Source: Candidatus Nanosynbacter featherlites
GTDB lineage: Bacteria; Patescibacteriota; Saccharimonadia; Saccharimonadales; Saccharimonadaceae
DNA: 64,000 nt
Direction of reading: 5' to 3'
Assembly: GCF_005697565.1 (NCBI RefSeq)
Contig: NZ_CP040004.1
Coordinates: 124,001 to 188,000, forward strand
Shown here one piece after another: positions 1 to 10,963 of the stretch. How positions within the stretch are numbered: the first letter of the stretch is position 1; each line of letters starts with the position of its first letter. The notes beneath the pieces were generated by a model that did no database searches, was not told the origin of the DNA, and saw only the letters and a list, made by a program, of their open reading frames with translations. A program made the position numbers and the translations under genes.

Positions 1-1
1 G

Positions 2-409
2 GCTGCTCGTGGAGTCCGTGGAGTCCGTCTGCGGCCAAACGACCGAGTAGTCGGTATGGATATTGTGACGAGTGACGACCAAACACTATTGGTTATCAGT
101 GAACAGGGCTTCGGTAAGCGTACAAGAGTAACCAACTTCCCAAGCCACAAGCGTGGCGGAGTGGGCATTAAAGCGGCGATTGTGACAGCAAAGACGGGTC
201 CAATCATATCAGTTCAGACGATCGACCCAACCATGACGGATGCTATCTTGGTATCACAAAATGGACAAACGATTCGTATTAGCCTTAAAGATATTAAATT
301 ATTGGGTCGTACGACTCAAGGTGTTACTATCATGCGATTGGGCGATAATGATGCAGTATCTTCCATAGGACTAATGGAAGAGCGGTCCCTGGAAGAGGAT
401 GCTAAATGA
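2..409 (+). CDS. gyrA: DNA gyrase subunit A, C-terminal end (partial)
   Basis: The reading frame is open from the window edge and encodes the last 135 residues of the GyrA C-terminal beta-pinwheel, which wraps DNA so that gyrase can introduce negative supercoils. The first residues contain the blade motif ARGVRGVRL followed by DRVVGM, typical of GyrA/ParC pinwheels, and a second blade is seen around GFGKRTRVTNF. The start lies upstream of the window. The TGA stop overlaps the ATG of the next gene (ATGA), so the two are probably translationally coupled. GyrA rather than ParC is preferred because of the conserved VVGM blade, but the subunit cannot be proved from the tail alone. Confidence 0.9.
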   Translation, partial: AARGVRGVRLRPNDRVVGMDIVTSDDQTLLVISEQGFGKRTRVTNFPSHKRGGVGIKAAIVTAKTGPIISVQTIDPTMTDAILVSQNGQTIRISLKDIKLLGRTTQGVTIMRLGDNDAVSSIGLMEERSLEEDAK

Positions 410-837
410 GATATTTGCTAGTGCCTCTGTTGGCATGGGCATTGGCTCAGGGCTTGAAGCATGTATTTCGCTTGATGGGTAGGAATCGCCGAGTATTTAG
501 TAAGAATCCAAAATCACCTCTATTGTTGTCTGGGGGTATGCCAAGCGCTCACGCTGCAACGGTCGTTTCGTTAGCTACTGTTGTCGCATTGTATGACGGT
601 GTTGATACGGTGCAATTTGCTATCGTTCTGTGGGTGACCATGATCATTCTATATGATGCTATGATGGTGAGATTCTCCTCTGGACAACAGGGGGACACGC
701 TAAATCAGTTGTTGGATGAGCAAAAAAGTTCTTTGTCTCGCATCCGTGTTGCACATGGCCACACCCCTGTTGAGGTTGCTGTGGGTGCAACAATAGGACT
801 GTTTGTCTCGCTTGTTGTCTTTTTCGCAACAAAATAA
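406..837 (+). CDS. DUF212 / YuiD-type divergent PAP2 family membrane protein
   Basis: A 143-residue integral membrane protein of the DUF212 family, which is distantly related to PAP2 phosphatases and vanadium haloperoxidases. The family signature is visible: GGMPSAHAATV around residue 45, YDAMMVRFSSGQQ in the middle, and the late GHTPVEVAVGA loop before the last hydrophobic segment. About four transmembrane segments are predicted by eye. The physiological substrate of the family is unknown, although a phospholipid or polyprenyl-phosphate phosphatase role is often proposed. It overlaps gyrA by 4 nt and is the last gene before the 16S rRNA promoter. Confidence 0.85.
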   Translation: MRYLLVPLLAWALAQGLKHVFRLMGRNRRVFSKNPKSPLLLSGGMPSAHAATVVSLATVVALYDGVDTVQFAIVLWVTMIILYDAMMVRFSSGQQGDTLNQLLDEQKSSLSRIRVAHGHTPVEVAVGATIGLFVSLVVFFATK

Positions 838-850
838 TTACAAAATAGTA

Positions 851-880
851 TTGACCAAAGGTTGGTTGATGATGTATGAT
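851..880 (+). promoter_or_regulatory. Promoter of the 16S rRNA unit
   Basis: TTGACC at 851-856 and TATGAT at 875-880 are separated by 18 nt, a sigma70-type arrangement. It is the only good promoter between the DUF212 gene and the 16S rRNA and leaves a leader of about 165 nt. Confidence 0.7.
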
Positions 881-972
881 AAGTATCAGTCTGGTCGTGG
901 GGATGCGAGCGAAACGACAATTACAATCTGTAATGATCAAGTTACGTGAGGATTTTTGGCCAGTCTATCGAA

Positions 973-984
973 CTTTAACAATTT
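973..984 (+). promoter_or_regulatory. boxA antitermination element of the 16S leader
   Basis: CTTTAACAATTT matches the core of the bacterial rRNA boxA element (E. coli leader CTCTTTAACAATTT), bound by NusB/S10 to protect long rRNA transcripts from Rho. A second copy with the same TTAACAATTTGA core lies before the 23S gene at 5308-5319. Confidence 0.65.
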
Positions 985-1002
985 GATTGTGCAATATCAT
1001 CG
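977..1002 (+). other. 5' half of the 16S processing stem (pairs with 2661-2690)
   Basis: This segment is complementary to 2661-2690 with few mismatches; the shared core is TTGATTGTGCAAT against ATTGCACAATCAA. Such flanking inverted repeats form the long helix cut by RNase III to release pre-16S rRNA. Its closure directly around 16S shows that the 16S is processed separately from 23S. Confidence 0.75.
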
Positions 1003-1051
1003 TCAGTTTATATTTTTGTAGAGCCTTAATACTTTGATACAAAGTAGATTT

Positions 1052-2529
<1,478 letters not shown>

Positions 2530-2695
2530 AGGGAGAATAGATGCCAGCTTGTCGAGCAATCACAAGTTGAGCTAGGTCGGTCTCGTAAATATGCTGAGCT
2601 TACATATTTACAATAGTCCTTCTTGGACGAGACAAAGTTCAAAACCTTCTCTACGATAAGCCGATTGATGAATTGCACAATCAAGTTGTTAATAT

Positions 2696-2727
2696 AATAA
2701 ACCCTCTCACATTTGAGAGGGTTTATT
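2696..2727 (+). terminator. Intrinsic terminator after 16S rRNA
   Basis: A perfect 14-bp stem (2696-2709 with 2714-2727) with a 4-nt loop, whose outer pairs are A/T, so it can stop transcription from both strands. It lies just downstream of the 16S processing stem and so ends the 16S unit before the tRNA genes. It could also terminate the reverse-strand small gene at 2744-2973. Confidence 0.8.
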
Positions 2728-2743
2728 GATGCAGGTGAATAAC

Positions 2744-2973
2744 CTAGCCTCTAAAAAATACACCGATGAGGAGATTAAGAATGATGCTGTGTAGGCTAAG
2801 CATTACAGCGAAACCAACACCACAGGTAATGAGACCCCACATCTTAAAGCGGTCATAACTACTAACTCCGCCGGCTAGGTTGTCTGCTATTTTTGATGGT
2901 AAACAGTAAATACTGCTCCGGCCCCCAAGATCAAGAGACCTACTCCGAATGCGGTAAAACTAAATTCATACAT
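2744..2973 (-). pseudogene. Small two-TM membrane protein gene interrupted by a -1 frameshift
   Basis: The reverse strand starts at ATG 2973 and reads 28 codons (MYEFSFTAFGVGLLILGAG...) to a TAG at 2889-2887. Adding one base to the A5 run at 2894-2890 lets the frame continue as ...HQKIADNLAGGVSSYDRFK, followed by a second hydrophobic helix ending in GVFFRG at 2744, about 76 residues in all. Both halves look like real membrane segments, so this is either a recent frameshift, a homopolymer sequencing error or a slippage site. TATAAT on the reverse strand 7 nt before the ATG fits a leaderless promoter. The function is not recognised. Confidence 0.55.
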
Positions 2974-2989
2974 ATATCCAATTATACAC

Positions 2990-3018
2990 TTGTCAGAATA
3001 AAAAAGATACGGTACAAT
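2990..3018 (+). promoter_or_regulatory. Promoter of the tRNA-Ala/Ile/Val operon
   Basis: TTGTCA at 2990-2995 and TACAAT at 3013-3018 with a 17-nt spacer, about 20 nt before the first tRNA. The tRNAs thus have their own promoter instead of being processed from an rRNA spacer. Confidence 0.75.
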
Positions 3019-3037
3019 GTAATAAGTCTTGGCGATT

Positions 3038-3114
3038 GGGGGCATAGCTCAGTTGGCTAGAGCACCTGCTTTGCAAGCAGGGGGTCCAGGGTTCGAGTCC
3101 CTGTGCCTCCACCA
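3038..3114 (+). tRNA. tRNA-Ala (anticodon TGC), CCA encoded
   Basis: A full cloverleaf: acceptor GGGGGCA/TGCCTCC including the G3:U70 wobble pair that identifies alanine tRNAs, D-arm, anticodon loop TTTGCAA giving TGC, T-loop TTCGAGT, discriminator A and an encoded CCA end. Confidence 0.97.
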
Positions 3115-3129
3115 ATCAAGACTGCATGA

Positions 3130-3206
3130 GGGCGATTAGCTCAGCTGGTTAGAGCGCGTCACTGATAATGACGAGGTCGGAGGTTCAAGTCCCTCATCGC
3201 CCACCA
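3130..3206 (+). tRNA. tRNA-Ile (anticodon GAT), CCA encoded
   Basis: A full cloverleaf with acceptor GGGCGAT/ATCGCCC, anticodon loop CTGATAA giving GAT, T-loop TTCAAGT, discriminator A and encoded CCA. It lies 15 nt after tRNA-Ala. Its ACCA end is complementary to the UGGU of the T-box leader at 31569. Confidence 0.97.
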
Positions 3207-3219
3207 CGCTTTTTGATAA

Positions 3220-3296
3220 GGGCGACTAGCTCAGTTGGCTAGAGCATCTCGTTTACACCGAGAGGGTCAGGGGTTCGAGTCCCTTGTCGCCCACCA
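3220..3296 (+). tRNA. tRNA-Val (anticodon TAC), CCA encoded
   Basis: A full cloverleaf with acceptor GGGCGAC/GTCGCCC, anticodon loop TTTACAC giving TAC, T-loop TTCGAGT and encoded ACCA. It is the last gene of the tRNA operon, 13 nt after tRNA-Ile. Confidence 0.97.
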
Positions 3297-3428
3297 CAAA
3301 CTTTGTTAGTGGAATTATACTTTAAGCAACAGAGTTCTGTGCTAACATCTGAATTGTATTGATTCTATCCGTTCATGCTGTGGACGGATATTTTAGTCGT
3401 GAGGAATCTCTGGCTGAGATAATATTTT

Positions 3429-3455
3429 GGCTTAACTGTGGTTAAGGCTATTTTC
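3429..3455 (+). terminator. Weak terminator-like hairpin after the tRNA operon
   Basis: CTTAAC (3431-3436) pairs with GTTAAG (3441-3446) around TGTG and is followed by TATTTTCTT. It is the best candidate for ending the tRNA transcript before the next gene, but the stem is short. Confidence 0.35.
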
Positions 3456-3493
3456 TTGTTCCTGATACTATACTTTGTTAATCTATAAACAGT

Positions 3494-3886
3494 ATGAGTG
3501 AGCAACTGCCAAACAATATACCCCCTCCTGGTGAAAGAAAATGGTACGAATATGGTCCCAGAGAGCTTGTTATGAGGGCACTAGGCGGAGCTTCGATAGA
3601 AAGGATTCCAAAAGAGCCGATTCCTACAAGGATTATGCATTTTCTATATGGGGAGGAAAGTGATAAGTGGCATAAGGAGCGTCTTAAGCCTTATGTATGG
3701 CGTCGTATGCCACCTGGGATGCGTAGTGCCAAGGGAGGTCTGGGATTAGACCAGACTGCCGACAGTACAGTGGAGCCAGGAGTGGTAATTGAGCTCAAGG
3801 AGAGTGGCGCAAAGAATCGGATTTTAGCAAAGCGGAAGGCTCCTGAAAGCGCGATAAGTGAGACGTCCCCTCCTTCAGAGAAATAA
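3494..3886 (+). CDS. Hypothetical protein, 130 aa
   Basis: The protein is not recognised. It is soluble and proline-rich at both ends, with a basic, tryptophan-containing centre (KWHKERLKPYVWRRMPPGMR around residues 57-76) and a low-complexity Ser/Pro/Lys tail. No signal peptide or membrane segment is seen. The ATG follows TATACT (3469-3474) by 19 nt and has no clear Shine-Dalgarno sequence, so the mRNA leader is short. It sits alone between the tRNA operon and pyrD. Confidence 0.6.
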   Translation: MSEQLPNNIPPPGERKWYEYGPRELVMRALGGASIERIPKEPIPTRIMHFLYGEESDKWHKERLKPYVWRRMPPGMRSAKGGLGLDQTADSTVEPGVVIELKESGAKNRILAKRKAPESAISETSPPSEK

Positions 3887-3947
3887 CAAGATTAATTAGT
3901 AAGTTATGCTAGTAGGCCTATGTTTGTAGCTAAAAAATAAAAGTAAC

Positions 3948-3976
3948 TTGCTTAATGGTAAAATGGTTATTATACT
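3948..3976 (+). promoter_or_regulatory. Promoter of pyrD (leaderless arrangement)
   Basis: TTGCTT at 3948-3953 and TATACT at 3971-3976 with a 17-nt spacer. The ATG of pyrD begins 8 nt after the -10 box, so transcription is expected to start at or beside the start codon. Confidence 0.7.
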
Positions 3977-3984
3977 GCTAGAGT

Positions 3985-5172
3985 ATGTATAAATATCTTG
4001 TTAAGCCGCTATTGTTTTCACTAACTCCTGATTTTACGCATAAGCTAATTATTTTCTGTGGTCGTGTGGCGCAAACAATACCACTCATCCGTTGGATGGT
4101 CTGTAAAATGTGGAGTTTTCAAGACAGAGCGCTGCAGCAGAAGATTGACGGTGTTACTTACCGCAATCCAGTTGGTCTGTCGGCAGGATTTGATAAGAAC
4201 ATTCAGTTGTCGCCACTGATGGAAACTATTGGCTTTGGGTTTGCTTCGGGTGGATCGGTGACATTGGAGCCGAGAAAGGGCAATCGACGCCCTTGGTTTC
4301 ACCGGTTACCGAAGACAAAGTCCGTGGTGGTATATGCTGGTATGCCAAATTATGGGCTGGAGACGATCAGTCGTTATGTTGCTAAGAATAGGTCGCGAGT
4401 CCAGGAAATGCCAACGGTTGTTTCGGTAGCTGTCATCGCTAATAAGTCTACGAAAGATCAGTTTGGTCCATATGTCTCAGAGGATCTAATCATCAAGGAT
4501 GTAAAAAAGGCTGTGGAGTATATTGTGAAGCATCGCTTGGCTGGCGTTGTAGAGATCAATATTTCTTGTCCAAATGCGGGTAAGGAGCCGTTTATCTACT
4601 CAGAGACGTTGGATATGTTATTACAGGAGATGGACGACATAGAGAGGAATGTGCCGTTTTGGGTAAAGATGCCGCATTTGTATGACATGCAGCAGTTTGA
4701 TTCATTGCTGCAGGCCATTGTCAGGCACAACATTCAGGGAGTGACAGTAGCTAACTTAGTGAAAGACCGCGCAAAGGTGGTCATTAAAGATCCGCTGACT
4801 GATGAGATTCGTGGCGGATTGAGTGGTGAGCCAACACGTGAACACAGCTTGGAACTAATTCGCCATGCGTATCAGAAATATGGCGACAAATTAACAATCA
4901 TTGGCGTGGGTGGAATTTTTACGGCCGAAGATGCTTACGCCAAGATTAGGGCTGGTGCTAGCTTAGTCGGTTTAATCACGGGGTTATTCTTTGAGGGGCC
5001 ACAATTGATTGGACGTATGAATCGTGAGTTAGTGACATTACTAAAAAATGATGGTTTTTCTCATATTTCTGAGGCGGTTGGCGCAGATTTTAAGGAAAAG
5101 CCAAAAAAGTCGAAAAAAAAGTTAAAAAAACTCTTGCAAAACAACCACAGCTGCTGTATAGTTAATTACTAG
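3985..5172 (+). CDS. pyrD: Dihydroorotate dehydrogenase-like flavoprotein
   Basis: A 395-residue (beta/alpha)8 FMN protein of the dihydroorotate dehydrogenase family, which oxidises dihydroorotate to orotate in pyrimidine synthesis. The N-terminal helical extension (first 45 residues) and the C-terminal GVGGI, GASLVGLITG and FEGP motifs resemble the membrane-bound, quinone-linked class 2 enzymes. The active-site loop reads INISCPN, however, with the cysteine base of class 1 enzymes instead of the class 2 serine. The last 25 residues are lysine-rich and then irregular, and they overlap the 23S rRNA promoter. No other pyrimidine gene is nearby, so the physiological substrate is uncertain. Confidence 0.85.
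   Translation: MYKYLVKPLLFSLTPDFTHKLIIFCGRVAQTIPLIRWMVCKMWSFQDRALQQKIDGVTYRNPVGLSAGFDKNIQLSPLMETIGFGFASGGSVTLEPRKGNRRPWFHRLPKTKSVVVYAGMPNYGLETISRYVAKNRSRVQEMPTVVSVAVIANKSTKDQFGPYVSEDLIIKDVKKAVEYIVKHRLAGVVEINISCPNAGKEPFIYSETLDMLLQEMDDIERNVPFWVKMPHLYDMQQFDSLLQAIVRHNIQGVTVANLVKDRAKVVIKDPLTDEIRGGLSGEPTREHSLELIRHAYQKYGDKLTIIGVGGIFTAEDAYAKIRAGASLVGLITGLFFEGPQLIGRMNRELVTLLKNDGFSHISEAVGADFKEKPKKSKKKLKKLLQNNHSCCIVNY
5134..5162 (+). promoter_or_regulatory. Promoter of the 23S-5S rRNA unit, inside the end of pyrD
   Basis: TTGCAA at 5134-5139 and TATAGT at 5157-5162 with a 17-nt spacer. It overlaps the last codons of pyrD and lies about 225 nt before 23S rRNA, upstream of its boxA and processing stem. 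Confidence 0.65.
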
Positions 5173-5302
5173 TTACGCGAATGTTCAGATGAACCTCTGG
5201 CGATACACTGCATAATGTGCGAGGGCAGTGAAAATCAGTTGAGTGTAGATAGAGGCGTTGATGGTTTGACGGTTCGATTGTGCACTCTGGATGTGATGCA
5301 TT

Positions 5303-5317
5303 GATCGTTAACAATTT
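5303..5317 (+). promoter_or_regulatory. boxA element of the 23S leader
   Basis: GATCGTTAACAATTT carries the TTAACAATTT core also present in the 16S leader (973-984). Two separate boxA copies support two independently transcribed rRNA units. Confidence 0.6.
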
Positions 5318-5368
5318 GAAGAGAAGAAATTGAGTTTTTAATTGACGGTATTAGTTTATTGGTAGATT

Positions 5369-5386
5369 CCAATTACTAGTTAAGTC
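5369..5386 (+). other. 5' half of the 23S processing stem (pairs with 8558-8575)
   Basis: CCAATTACTAGTTAAGTC is the near-perfect reverse complement of 8558-8575 and encloses exactly the 23S rRNA, as expected for an RNase III processing helix. Confidence 0.8.
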
Positions 5387-5389
5387 AAT

Positions 5390-8511
<3,122 letters not shown>

Positions 8512-8689
8512 CCTTGTCCGTGGAGTTTATGCTTGCATAAACATTACGGATAAGGTAGACTTGACTAGTAATTGGTGTGTATCATCACACTGTAGTTGAT
8601 TAAAAATTCATCCGTGCAGAAAGTTATTGGACATCGAAGCAAGGCTTCCCCGGGTTGCCTAAATGGAACCTATGAGGAGCAAGCCTTAC

Positions 8690-8797
8690 TTCGGTGCCCA
8701 TGGCGAGGAGGAAACACCTGTTCTCATTCCGAACACAGAAGTTAAGCTCCTCAGCGGCGATCATACTGCGAAAGTGGGAAACTAGCACGGTGCCGAA
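8690..8797 (+). rRNA. rrf: 5S ribosomal RNA
   Basis: A 108-nt RNA with terminal helix TTCGGTGCC (8690-8698)/GGTGCCGAA (8789-8797), the conserved CCGAACACAGAAGTTAAG loop and the GCGAAAGTGGGA arm. It is cotranscribed with 23S. A hairpin (AAGGCTT near 8641 with AAGCCTT near 8681) in the spacer may guide its maturation. Confidence 0.93.
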
Positions 8798-8801
8798 TTA
8801 T

Positions 8802-8833
8802 AAAAAAGACTTCCGAATAGGGAGTCTTTTTTC
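8802..8833 (+). terminator. Intrinsic terminator of the 23S-5S unit
   Basis: AAAAAAGACTTCC, a 5-nt loop, then GGGAGTCTTTTTT followed by CTTTT. It begins 5 nt after the 5S rRNA and ends the rRNA transcript. Confidence 0.9.
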
Positions 8834-8899
8834 TTTTGTCTAATTATGGGGATAAGACAACTTACCTGTTCGAGAGGGTGTTTTATACAGATAATATAC

Positions 8900-8928
8900 T
8901 TGACAATTGTATAAATATTTGCTACAAT
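8900..8928 (+). promoter_or_regulatory. Strong promoter of the gene at 8971
   Basis: TTGACA (8900-8905), a 17-nt spacer and TACAAT (8923-8928), close to consensus. The leader of about 35 nt ends with the ribosome-binding site AAAGGAGAG. Confidence 0.8.
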
Positions 8929-8970
8929 AAAAAAAGTAAAGGCATAATAGTATATAAAGGAGAGTCTTTT

Positions 8971-9255
8971 ATGTCGATCGATAAACCATCATTTAGGGAG
9001 ATTGCAGGTGTACCCTATGATGCAACTTCAAGTGAGATTACCCCAGAACAGCATGAACGTAACATAGCAATTTTAGAGGTAATTGAGAATGGTCTGTGAG
9101 AGGTTCCTAAAATCGATGAGAAAACAAAACAAATTTGTCAGGCTTTCTTTGAAGACAGTCATAGACATGGCGGAAGGTATTCTGCCGCAGAGAAGAATGG
9201 TGTGGCATACGAGGGGTTTGTCGACATAGATGGCTATAATAGATCCCTACAATAA
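8971..9255 (+). pseudogene. Unknown 94-codon gene interrupted by one in-frame UGA
   Basis: The ATG at 8971 follows AAAGGAGAG (8957-8965) and opens a 42-residue frame (MSIDKPSFREIAGVPYDAT...) to TGA at 9097-9099. The same frame continues as a protein-like sequence, EVPKIDEKTKQICQAFFEDS and onward to SLQ, ending at TAA 9253-9255. A consensus promoter lies upstream and an intrinsic terminator follows at 9415. Either a nonsense mutation has split a functional gene, or UGA is read through here. The intact genes in this window use UGA as a stop. The family is not recognised. The 160 nt after the TAA keep short protein-like frames, so further decay at the 3' end is possible. Confidence 0.5.
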
Positions 9256-9533
9256 TATCTGATACTGTCAGAAAATCCATTTGAACCGCTTCGAAGAGCG
9301 CTTGAGTAATATCGACAATCACACCCTCAGTAAGCAATGAAACGATTTCGCAAGCGACGGACCAGTTGTAAGGAATACGAAGGCGCACTCAAGACACAGA
9401 AGAAGCAAGATATAAATAAACCCTGTGAATAGACAGGGTTTATTTTATATTCTCGAATCTCGCAGAAGACGAGAACTGTGTGGTGAACATCACTACTCTT
9501 TGAGTGTAACCTAATATGTAGATAATGTAAATA
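9256..9533. other. Intergenic stretch without an intact gene
   Basis: This contains possible 3' remnants of the interrupted gene (for example the stop-flanked frame YLILSENPFEPLRRALE just after 9255), the terminator at 9415-9446, and about 85 nt of AT-rich sequence before the next promoter. A reverse-strand open frame at 9107-9388 is rejected because the opposite strand carries the promoter, ribosome-binding site and terminator. Confidence 0.5.
9415..9446 (+). terminator. Intrinsic terminator
   Basis: AATAAACCCTGT (9415-9426) and ACAGGGTTTATT (9433-9444) form a perfect 12-bp stem around a 6-nt loop. It ends the transcript begun at 8900. Confidence 0.85.
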
Positions 9534-9562
9534 TTGACAAAGTATTAGCAGTATGCTATTAT
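9534..9562 (+). promoter_or_regulatory. Promoter of the KGG-motif gene
   Basis: TTGACA (9534-9539), a 17-nt spacer and TATTAT (9557-9562). Transcription is expected near 9569, giving an 87-nt leader. Confidence 0.8.
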
Positions 9563-9571
9563 GTATTCATA

Positions 9572-9635
9572 ACACATATCATGTGTGATATATAAAGGTG
9601 AGGGTTTCCACGATAATATATGTGGAAATCTTTTT
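9572..9635 (+). promoter_or_regulatory. Attenuator-like leader with mutually exclusive hairpins
   Basis: The leader contains an intrinsic terminator, GGTTTCCAC (9603-9611) with GTGGAAATC (9622-9630) followed by TTTTT, before the start codon. Upstream, ACACAT (9572-9577) can pair locally with ATGTGT (9581-9586). Alternatively CACATAT (9573-9579) can pair with ATATGTG (9618-9624), which would break the terminator. This is the layout of a transcription attenuator or riboswitch; no known ligand class is recognised. Confidence 0.55.
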
Positions 9636-9655
9636 AATAGTGGAGGAAAACTTTC

Positions 9656-9862
9656 ATGGCAGGAACAAAAGCAGGTGGTAAGAAAGCTGCAGCTAAGAAT
9701 CTGGCAAAAGACCCAAACTTTTACGCAAAAATTGGTGCTAAGGGCGGACGTAACAGCCGTACTGGTGGCTTTGCTGCTAACCCAGACCTTGCTCGTATCG
9801 CTGGTGCTAAAGGTGGTAGGATTTCACGCCGCCGCAAGACAAAAACTGTCGCAGCTGACTAG
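9656..9862 (+). CDS. KGG-motif (stress-induced, GsiB/Con-10-like) small basic protein
   Basis: A 68-residue, very basic protein with KGGR-type repeats: GAKGGRNSRTGGFAANPDL followed by ARIAGAKGGRISRR. This matches the short KGG repeat of stress-induced proteins such as Bacillus GsiB and fungal Con-10, hydrophilic proteins linked to desiccation or general stress; their biochemical role is unclear. The Lys/Arg-rich composition might also allow nucleic-acid binding. The start follows GTGGAGGAAAA with good spacing. It lies behind its own promoter and the attenuator-like leader, so expression is probably conditional. Confidence 0.75.
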   Translation: MAGTKAGGKKAAAKNLAKDPNFYAKIGAKGGRNSRTGGFAANPDLARIAGAKGGRISRRRKTKTVAAD

Positions 9863-9912
9863 TTAAGATTATTTTGATTATTAAATAGCGCACTTTGGAT
9901 TACCGGGGTGCG

Positions 9913-10371
9913 TTATTTGATTCTACGGATTAGGCGACAGGTTCTCGCTTCATTGACGTGCCACTGGACGCGACAGTGCATACAGGAATAGGTATTTTTT
10001 GTTTTTTGCAGTCCAATAGCTCCGCACGTAGGGCAGCTGCTACGGGCAGTAAGCCACGATCGATAGGAATCAAGTGATTCCTGGATAATGTCGTCATCCA
10101 TGCTCAGCGATATGCCATAGCGTGGCGCTAAGACCCTCGTGCAGTATTCCCAGGCCTCTCGCTCCATCTCTATGAGTTGAATATCTCGAGAGAAAGTCTG
10201 GTGACCAAGCTCGGCGTGAGCAATCTCATGAAGTAGCTGAGTGGGTGAATTATGCTTGGTATCAACTGTAATCGTTTTGGTGGCTGGTGCCCAACTAAAA
10301 TCATCACCAGTAGCAATAGTATAGTCTGGAAAGTCGCGCCTAACTAACAGTAGTAATTCATCCATCGACAT
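9913..10371 (-). CDS. ImmA/IrrE-type metallopeptidase with C-terminal zinc ribbon
   Basis: A 152-residue protein with the zinc-peptidase motif HEIAH at residues 48-52 and downstream glutamates (E70/E72) that may be the third ligand, as in the ImmA/IrrE family (M78), which cleave repressors in phage, mobile-element or stress regulation. A second module has two CxxC pairs (C113/C116 and C130/C133), forming a zinc ribbon that could bind DNA or the target protein. No partner repressor gene is adjacent. TATACT lies 10 nt before the ATG, so the mRNA is nearly leaderless. It is convergent with the KGG gene. Confidence 0.75.
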   Translation of the reverse strand: MSMDELLLLVRRDFPDYTIATGDDFSWAPATKTITVDTKHNSPTQLLHEIAHAELGHQTFSRDIQLIEMEREAWEYCTRVLAPRYGISLSMDDDIIQESLDSYRSWLTARSSCPTCGAIGLQKTKNTYSCMHCRVQWHVNEARTCRLIRRIK

Positions 10372-10396
10372 AGATAAAACCAGTATAGCATGTTAC

Positions 10397-10426
10397 TTTA
10401 CAGAGGTGGAACAGATGTGCTATAAT
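10397..10426 (+). promoter_or_regulatory. Promoter of the LPXTG-like gene
   Basis: TTTACA (10397-10402), an 18-nt spacer and TATAAT (10421-10426) preceded by TGC, an extended -10 element. Confidence 0.65.
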
Positions 10427-10464
10427 GACTTGTAATAGACAAATGTGCAAATGTGGAGACTAGT

Positions 10465-10956
10465 ATGAAGCAAATCAATCGACAAAGAGGCTCAGTGATG
10501 ACTTTTACGGTAGTAGGAGTAGTATTGGCTATTTTGGCGCTTGGGCTACTCTATACTGCTCGCCAGCAAGATAATAATGCTGTAGTACCTGTCGCGACAG
10601 ATAACAATTCACAGAAACAAGAACTTGCACAAAAAGATGAAAAAGCTGATCAAAATAAATCTGAAACAGCCAAGCCAAACACCACGACCAACACTCAGTC
10701 AAATAACTCACAAAAACAAGAACAGCCCAAGAACCAGTCTACGGGCAATGCTCAGAAGCCATCAGCGACACAGCAGCCCGCTCCTACTACTTCGACTGGC
10801 CCTGCCACTCCAACTGCTCCTGCAGCCGCTACTAATGGCAGTAGCACTGCGAATCTACCGACAACCGGTCCAGCTGATCACATTGGGGAATTGTTGGTCG
10901 TTGGCGTTATTCCAGGTATGGCAGTCGCATACTTCCGTTCTCGGAAGGTTGTATAG
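10465..10956 (+). CDS. Secreted/anchored Thr-Gln-Pro-rich protein with LPXTG-like sorting signal
   Basis: A 163-residue surface protein. An N-terminal membrane segment (about residues 10-30, TFTVVGVVLAILALGLLY) is followed by a low-complexity Gln/Asn/Lys then Pro/Thr/Ala stalk of about 95 residues. It ends in LPTTGP, a hydrophobic stretch (IGELLVVGVIPGMAVAYF) and a basic RSRK tail, the order seen in sortase substrates. The ATG at 10465 is preferred over the GTG at 10453 because TGGAG at 10454-10458 is well spaced for it. No sortase gene is present in the window. Confidence 0.65.
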   Translation: MKQINRQRGSVMTFTVVGVVLAILALGLLYTARQQDNNAVVPVATDNNSQKQELAQKDEKADQNKSETAKPNTTTNTQSNNSQKQEQPKNQSTGNAQKPSATQQPAPTTSTGPATPTAPAAATNGSSTANLPTTGPADHIGELLVVGVIPGMAVAYFRSRKVV

Positions 10957-10963
10957 CCTCTCT

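Noticed and set aside
8971..9255. Genome-wide UGA recoding (code 25)
   Set aside because: Many intact genes, such as gyrA and parA, end with UGA at natural family lengths, so UGA is a stop here in general.
9107..9388. Reverse-strand open frame of 93 codons
   Set aside because: The plus strand has a promoter, RBS, coherent frame and terminator over the same stretch; the reverse frame has no promoter or RBS.
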